The position numbers and the translations under genes were made by a program. DNA of 64,000 nt, taken from Allostella sp. ATCC 35155 (GTDB taxonomy: Bacteria; Pseudomonadota; Alphaproteobacteria; ATCC43930; Allostellaceae). Below are positions 60,977-64,000 of this stretch, piece by piece. Positions within the stretch are counted from its first letter, which is position 1. Every line of letters starts with the position of its first letter. The notes beneath the pieces were generated by a model that saw nothing but the letters and a program-made list of their open reading frames with translations, made no database searches and had not been told where the DNA came from. The stretch covers positions 4,026,001-4,090,000 of the forward strand of contig AP019701.1 in NCBI GenBank assembly GCA_006738865.1, written 5' to 3'.

Positions 60977-61839
60977 TTCTGCCCCAGCAGCCGGTCGAGC
61001 GGCAGGAACCGGCCGACCACGAAGAAGACCGCGAGCACGGCCAGCAGCAGCACCCCGGCGACGGCGCTGGCCGCGCCCCACTGGTTGTAGAGCTCGACGT
61101 TCCGGCTGACGACCATCGAGACCATGATCGTGCGGCCGCCGCCCAGCAGCTCCGGCGTGATGTAGAAGCCGAGGCACAGCACGAAGACGAGCGTCAGGCC
61201 GGCCACCACGCCCGGCAGCGACAGCGGCAGGAAGACCCGCCGGAAGACGTGCATCGGGCCGCCGCCGAGGCTGGCGCCGGCCAGGATCAGCTCGTCAGGA
61301 ATCTTCTTCATCGCCGCATAGAGCGGCAGGACCATGAAGGGCAGCAGGATATGGACCATGGCGACGACGGTCCCGAACTCGTTGTGGACGAGGGCCAGCG
61401 GCTCGCCGACGAGGTCGAGCCCGGTCAGCAGCTGGTTGACGAGCCCCGTGCGCTGCAGCAGGACGAGCCACGCATAGGTGCGGACGAGGACGCTGGTCCA
61501 GAAGGGCAGCACCACGCACAGGAGGATCAGCACGTCCCACGGCCGCGCCAGCCGGGCGGCGGCATAGGCGACCGGATAGCCCAGCAGCAGGGTCCCCGCC
61601 GTCACCACCAGCGCGATGCGGAAGGTCAGCGCGAAGCTGCGCCAGTAGACGTCCTCGACGAAGATCCGGCGGTAGTGCTCGATCGTGAAGCCGCCGTCAT
61701 AGACCGACAGGCCGAGGAACCAGCCGACCGGCACGACGACCAGCGCCAGCACGACCAGCAGCGCCGGCGAGGCGAGCAGGAGCATCAGCCCCTGCTCGCG
61801 CTGCCGGTGCCGCCGTGCGGGATCTCCGGTCCGCAGCAC
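60973..61839 (-). CDS. Polyamine/spermidine-type ABC transporter permease (PotB-like)
   Basis: A 288-residue permease with helices such as LLLASPALLVVLALVVVPVG and an EAA loop (AGASLGGGPMHVFRRVFLPLS). The VLPFWTSVLVRTYAWLVLLQ segment is typical of PotB. It starts at a GTG at 61839, 12 bases after the binding protein gene. Partner of the PotC-like permease. Confidence 0.87.
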   Translation of the reverse strand: MLRTGDPARRHRQREQGLMLLLASPALLVVLALVVVPVGWFLGLSVYDGGFTIEHYRRIFVEDVYWRSFALTFRIALVVTAGTLLLGYPVAYAAARLARPWDVLILLCVVLPFWTSVLVRTYAWLVLLQRTGLVNQLLTGLDLVGEPLALVHNEFGTVVAMVHILLPFMVLPLYAAMKKIPDELILAGASLGGGPMHVFRRVFLPLSLPGVVAGLTLVFVLCLGFYITPELLGGGRTIMVSMVVSRNVELYNQWGAASAVAGVLLLAVLAVFFVVGRFLPLDRLLGQK

Positions 61840-61851
61840 GGGAAGTCTGCC

Positions 61852-62901
61852 CTACTTCTGCACGAATGAGAGCCAGCGCTTCTCCGCCGCTTCGCCCGCC
61901 GGCGAGGACCACCAGGCGTAGGACATCAGCGCCTGGCGGCTGGCATTGGCGGGCGCGCTCGGCAGCTGGCCCACGCGCTCGGCCGGAATGACCTTGGTGT
62001 CGAAGGCCTTGGGGTTGGCCGGACCGTAGTCGATGTGGAGCGGCAGGTTCGCCTGCAGCACCGGCTCGACCGCCTCGTTCACGAACTTGACTGCCGTCGA
62101 GAGGTTCGGCGCGCCCTTGAGGATGCACAGCGAAGTGCTCTGCAGGATGCCCTGGTTGTAGGTGTAGGTGACCTTGGCGCCCTCCTTGACCAGGGCGCTG
62201 ACCCGCCCGTTCCAGGCCATCACCATGTCGACCTCGCCGTCGTTGAGCAGCTGGGCCGACTGCGCGCCGGAGGTCCACCAGACGGTGATGTGCGGCTTGA
62301 TCTCCTCGAGCTTCTTGAAGGCGCGGTCGACGTCGAGCGGATAGAGCTTGTCGGGCGCCACGCCGTCGGCCATCAGGGCCGCCTCCAGCGTCGCCAGCGG
62401 ATGGTTGCGCAGCGAACGCCGGCCGGGGAACTTCTTGACGTCCCAGAAGTCGGCCCAGGTCTTGGGCGCGGCCGCCGCGTCGGGATACTTCTTCAGCCCA
62501 TAGGCGAGCACGCTCGAATAGAACTCGTAGGCGACCGACCAGGGGCTGCGGTACTGCTCCGGCATGGCCGCCGCGTTCGGCATCTTCGAGAAATCGAGCT
62601 TCTCGACGATCCCCTGCTCGCCGCCGCGCAGGCAGAAGCCGGTCGCGACGTCGACGACGTCCCAGATCGGCTTGCCGCTCGCGACCTGCGAGCGCATCAG
62701 CGGCCAGGCATCGGGCACGCTGTCCTGGTTGATGGTGATGCCCAGCCGCTTGGCCGCGGGATCGAGGATCGCGATCGTCTGCGCCTTCTGGTAGGCGCCG
62801 CCCTGGGAGACGAAGGTGATCTGCTCGGCCCAGGCGGGCGTCGTCCAGGCGACGAGCGCCGCAGCCGAGCACGCCGCGAGCGGACGGAGAACGCTAGCCA
62901 T
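61852..62901 (-). CDS. Extracellular solute-binding protein (PotD/PotF-like)
   Basis: A 349-residue periplasmic protein with a Sec signal peptide (residues 1-25, TTPAWAE). It begins ITFVSQGGAYQKAQTIAIL and has WDVVDVATGFCLRGGEQGIVEKLD and the WWTSGAQSAQLLNDGEVDMVMAWNG ligand region of family 1 polyamine-type binders. It feeds the two permeases downstream; the ATPase is not in the window and may lie further upstream. The ligand could be a polyamine or a related amine. Confidence 0.85.
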   Translation of the reverse strand: MASVLRPLAACSAAALVAWTTPAWAEQITFVSQGGAYQKAQTIAILDPAAKRLGITINQDSVPDAWPLMRSQVASGKPIWDVVDVATGFCLRGGEQGIVEKLDFSKMPNAAAMPEQYRSPWSVAYEFYSSVLAYGLKKYPDAAAAPKTWADFWDVKKFPGRRSLRNHPLATLEAALMADGVAPDKLYPLDVDRAFKKLEEIKPHITVWWTSGAQSAQLLNDGEVDMVMAWNGRVSALVKEGAKVTYTYNQGILQSTSLCILKGAPNLSTAVKFVNEAVEPVLQANLPLHIDYGPANPKAFDTKVIPAERVGQLPSAPANASRQALMSYAWWSSPAGEAAEKRWLSFVQK

Positions 62902-62924
62902 GTGGCAACCTCCTGTTCGCGGTC

Positions 62925-62939
62925 GATGCCCCGGGCATC
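62925..62939 (-). terminator. Hairpin at the end of the PuuB-like gene
   Basis: GATGCCC (62925-62931) pairs with GGGCATC (62933-62939) with a single-base loop as drawn (a wider loop in practice), overlapping the stop codon at 62938. Weak candidate for partial termination or processing before the binding-protein gene. Confidence 0.3.
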
Positions 62940-64000
62940 ACCGACCGATCGTGTCTAGGAACTGATACCAGCCGGCGACGAGGCGCACGGCCGGCTCCCG
63001 GAGGGAATGGAAGGGCACGGGCCCGAGGCGCGCGGCGTCGAGCAGGCCCATCTCGGGCTGCTCGCCCTGGGCGAAGCGGGCGAGGTAGCGGCCCATCAGG
63101 CTGGCCATGGCGACGCCGGCGCCGTTGTAGCCGGCGGCGAAGAGGATGCGGTCGTCGAGCCGGCCGACATGAGGCACGGCATCCATGGTCATCGCCACCA
63201 GGCCCGACCAGCGAAAGGCGACCGGCACGTCCGCCAGCGCGGGGAAGATACCGACCATCGCGCGCTCCAGCGCGCGGAAGGCGGCGGGGCTGTCGTCCTT
63301 GCCGAAGGCGCCGCGGCCGCCGAAGACCACCCGGTCGTCGACCATGCGGAACCAGCGCATCATCCGCCGCGTCTCGCCGCAGGTCCGCCGCGTCGGCATG
63401 ATGGCGGCGGCGAGATTGTGCGACAGCGGTTCGGTCGCGACGATGGCGCTGCGGAAGGGCACCAGCCGGCGGCGCAGCGCGTCCGTCGCGGCCCCTCGCC
63501 AGGAATAGCCGTTCGTCGCCAGGATCGCCTGGCGCGCCCGCACGGTGCCGGACGGGGTGTCGACCAGGACGCCGGCGCCGTCCTGCCGGATGGCGAGCGC
63601 GGGCGTGGCGCCATGGACGGGAATGCCGGCGCGCCGGGCGGCATCCGCCAGCCCGCGCAGATAGTTGAGCGGATGGAGTCCGCCCGATCCGGTCTCGCGC
63701 ACGCCGCCGACGAAGGCGCCGGAACCGGTCTCCTCCGCGACCTCCGCCGCCGAGAGCGCCGTCGCCGAGCCGTCGCCGAGTTCGTGCCGCTGCCACTCGG
63801 CCTCGGCGAGCGCATGGGCGAGCGCGGCCGCGCTGTGCGCCGCCTTGACGCGGCCCGTGCGCACGAAGCCGGCATCGGCGATGCCGTGGGTCGCGATCAG
63901 TTCCTCCACGAGGTCGACGGCCTCGTGCCCGAGCGCGTGCATCCGCGCCGCGACCGCCATGCCGTGGCGGGCGGCGATATCGGGGAAGGACAGCCGGAAC
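62938..64000 (-). CDS. FAD-dependent amine oxidase (PuuB-like), cut by the window edge
   Basis: At least 354 codons; the frame runs off the right edge, and the missing start should hold the FAD GxGxxG motif. What remains is DAO-family: FRLSFPDIAARHG near the edge follows the usual GRNGG turn. Later segments include QAILATNGYSWRG, RMVDDRVVFGGRGAFGKDD, and the C-terminal ILFAAGYNGAGVAMASLMGRYLA. PuuB-type enzymes oxidise gamma-glutamylputrescine. Located directly upstream of a polyamine-type transporter, it probably oxidises what that transporter brings in. Confidence 0.82.
   Translation of the reverse strand, partial: FRLSFPDIAARHGMAVAARMHALGHEAVDLVEELIATHGIADAGFVRTGRVKAAHSAAALAHALAEAEWQRHELGDGSATALSAAEVAEETGSGAFVGGVRETGSGGLHPLNYLRGLADAARRAGIPVHGATPALAIRQDGAGVLVDTPSGTVRARQAILATNGYSWRGAATDALRRRLVPFRSAIVATEPLSHNLAAAIMPTRRTCGETRRMMRWFRMVDDRVVFGGRGAFGKDDSPAAFRALERAMVGIFPALADVPVAFRWSGLVAMTMDAVPHVGRLDDRILFAAGYNGAGVAMASLMGRYLARFAQGEQPEMGLLDAARLGPVPFHSLREPAVRLVAGWYQFLDTIGR

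Overview
This 64 kb window is very GC-rich (about 70% by eye) and densely coded on both strands. No stretch longer than about 190 bases lacks a gene. It looks like the chromosome of an alphaproteobacterium with a free-living, nutrient-scavenging lifestyle. The best markers are a GapR (DUF2312) nucleoid protein next to DUF1244, a PmtA-like phospholipid N-methyltransferase, a DUF1236 secreted protein, and an abundance of ABC and TRAP uptake systems. Genus cannot be fixed from the sequence alone. I found no rRNA, tRNA, CRISPR array, prophage or insertion sequence.

Layout. 1-3.9 kb: a gene tail, a methyltransferase, an ECF sigma / anti-sigma / periplasmic sensor module, an EF-hand protein and a DM13 protein. 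4.0-9.3 kb: a phnDCEE phosphonate/phosphate ABC transporter operon, then a Na/Pi-type cotransporter preceded by a strong Pho-box match. 9.3-17.4 kb: housekeeping genes, including a trans-aconitate methyltransferase-like enzyme, two EamA exporters, a Rid protein without the RidA arginine, Ada, a PmtA-like enzyme, and a glycerate 2-kinase / pyruvate kinase pair; a 6 x 14 bp tandem repeat lies beside the kinase gene. 17.4-22.9 kb: N-formylglutamate amidohydrolase joined in frame to DUF1244, gapR, a DUF2806-like protein and a five-PAS hybrid histidine kinase. 23.0-32.5 kb: a fused indolepyruvate:ferredoxin oxidoreductase, a nucleotide-sugar epimerase, leuCD, a cupin, a methyltransferase and a divergent MocR regulator.

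32.6-40.2 kb: a 28 bp perfect extragenic palindrome, then a minus-strand block with an isocitrate-lyase-superfamily lyase, a dpp/opp-type ABC importer without a binding protein, and two tandem paralogous Fe(II)/2-oxoglutarate dioxygenases. 40.3-48.2 kb: an acyl-CoA ligase, an oligoendopeptidase F, an ABC1/COQ8-like kinase, a carnitine-dehydrogenase-like enzyme, a DUF1236 gene whose Shine-Dalgarno sits in a hairpin, an AHSA1 protein and a solute-binding fold protein without a signal peptide. 48.1-49.1 kb: a RES/Xre-MbcA-type toxin-antitoxin pair.

49.1-60.2 kb is the most interesting region. An IclR regulator lies between two arms. The minus arm encodes DctP, a CoA ligase, a citryl-CoA-lyase-like enzyme, and then a three-component FAD/[2Fe-2S] dehydrogenase. 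The plus arm encodes DctQ, DctM, a CaiB-type CoA-transferase and an enoyl-CoA hydratase. Both arms carry the same 16 bp palindrome, GTTCA-N6-TGAAC, just downstream of a recognisable promoter. This looks like one regulon for import and CoA-dependent retro-Claisen breakdown of an unidentified carboxylic acid. 60.2-64.0 kb: a polyamine-type ABC transporter (two permeases and a binding protein) and a PuuB-like amine oxidase cut by the window edge.
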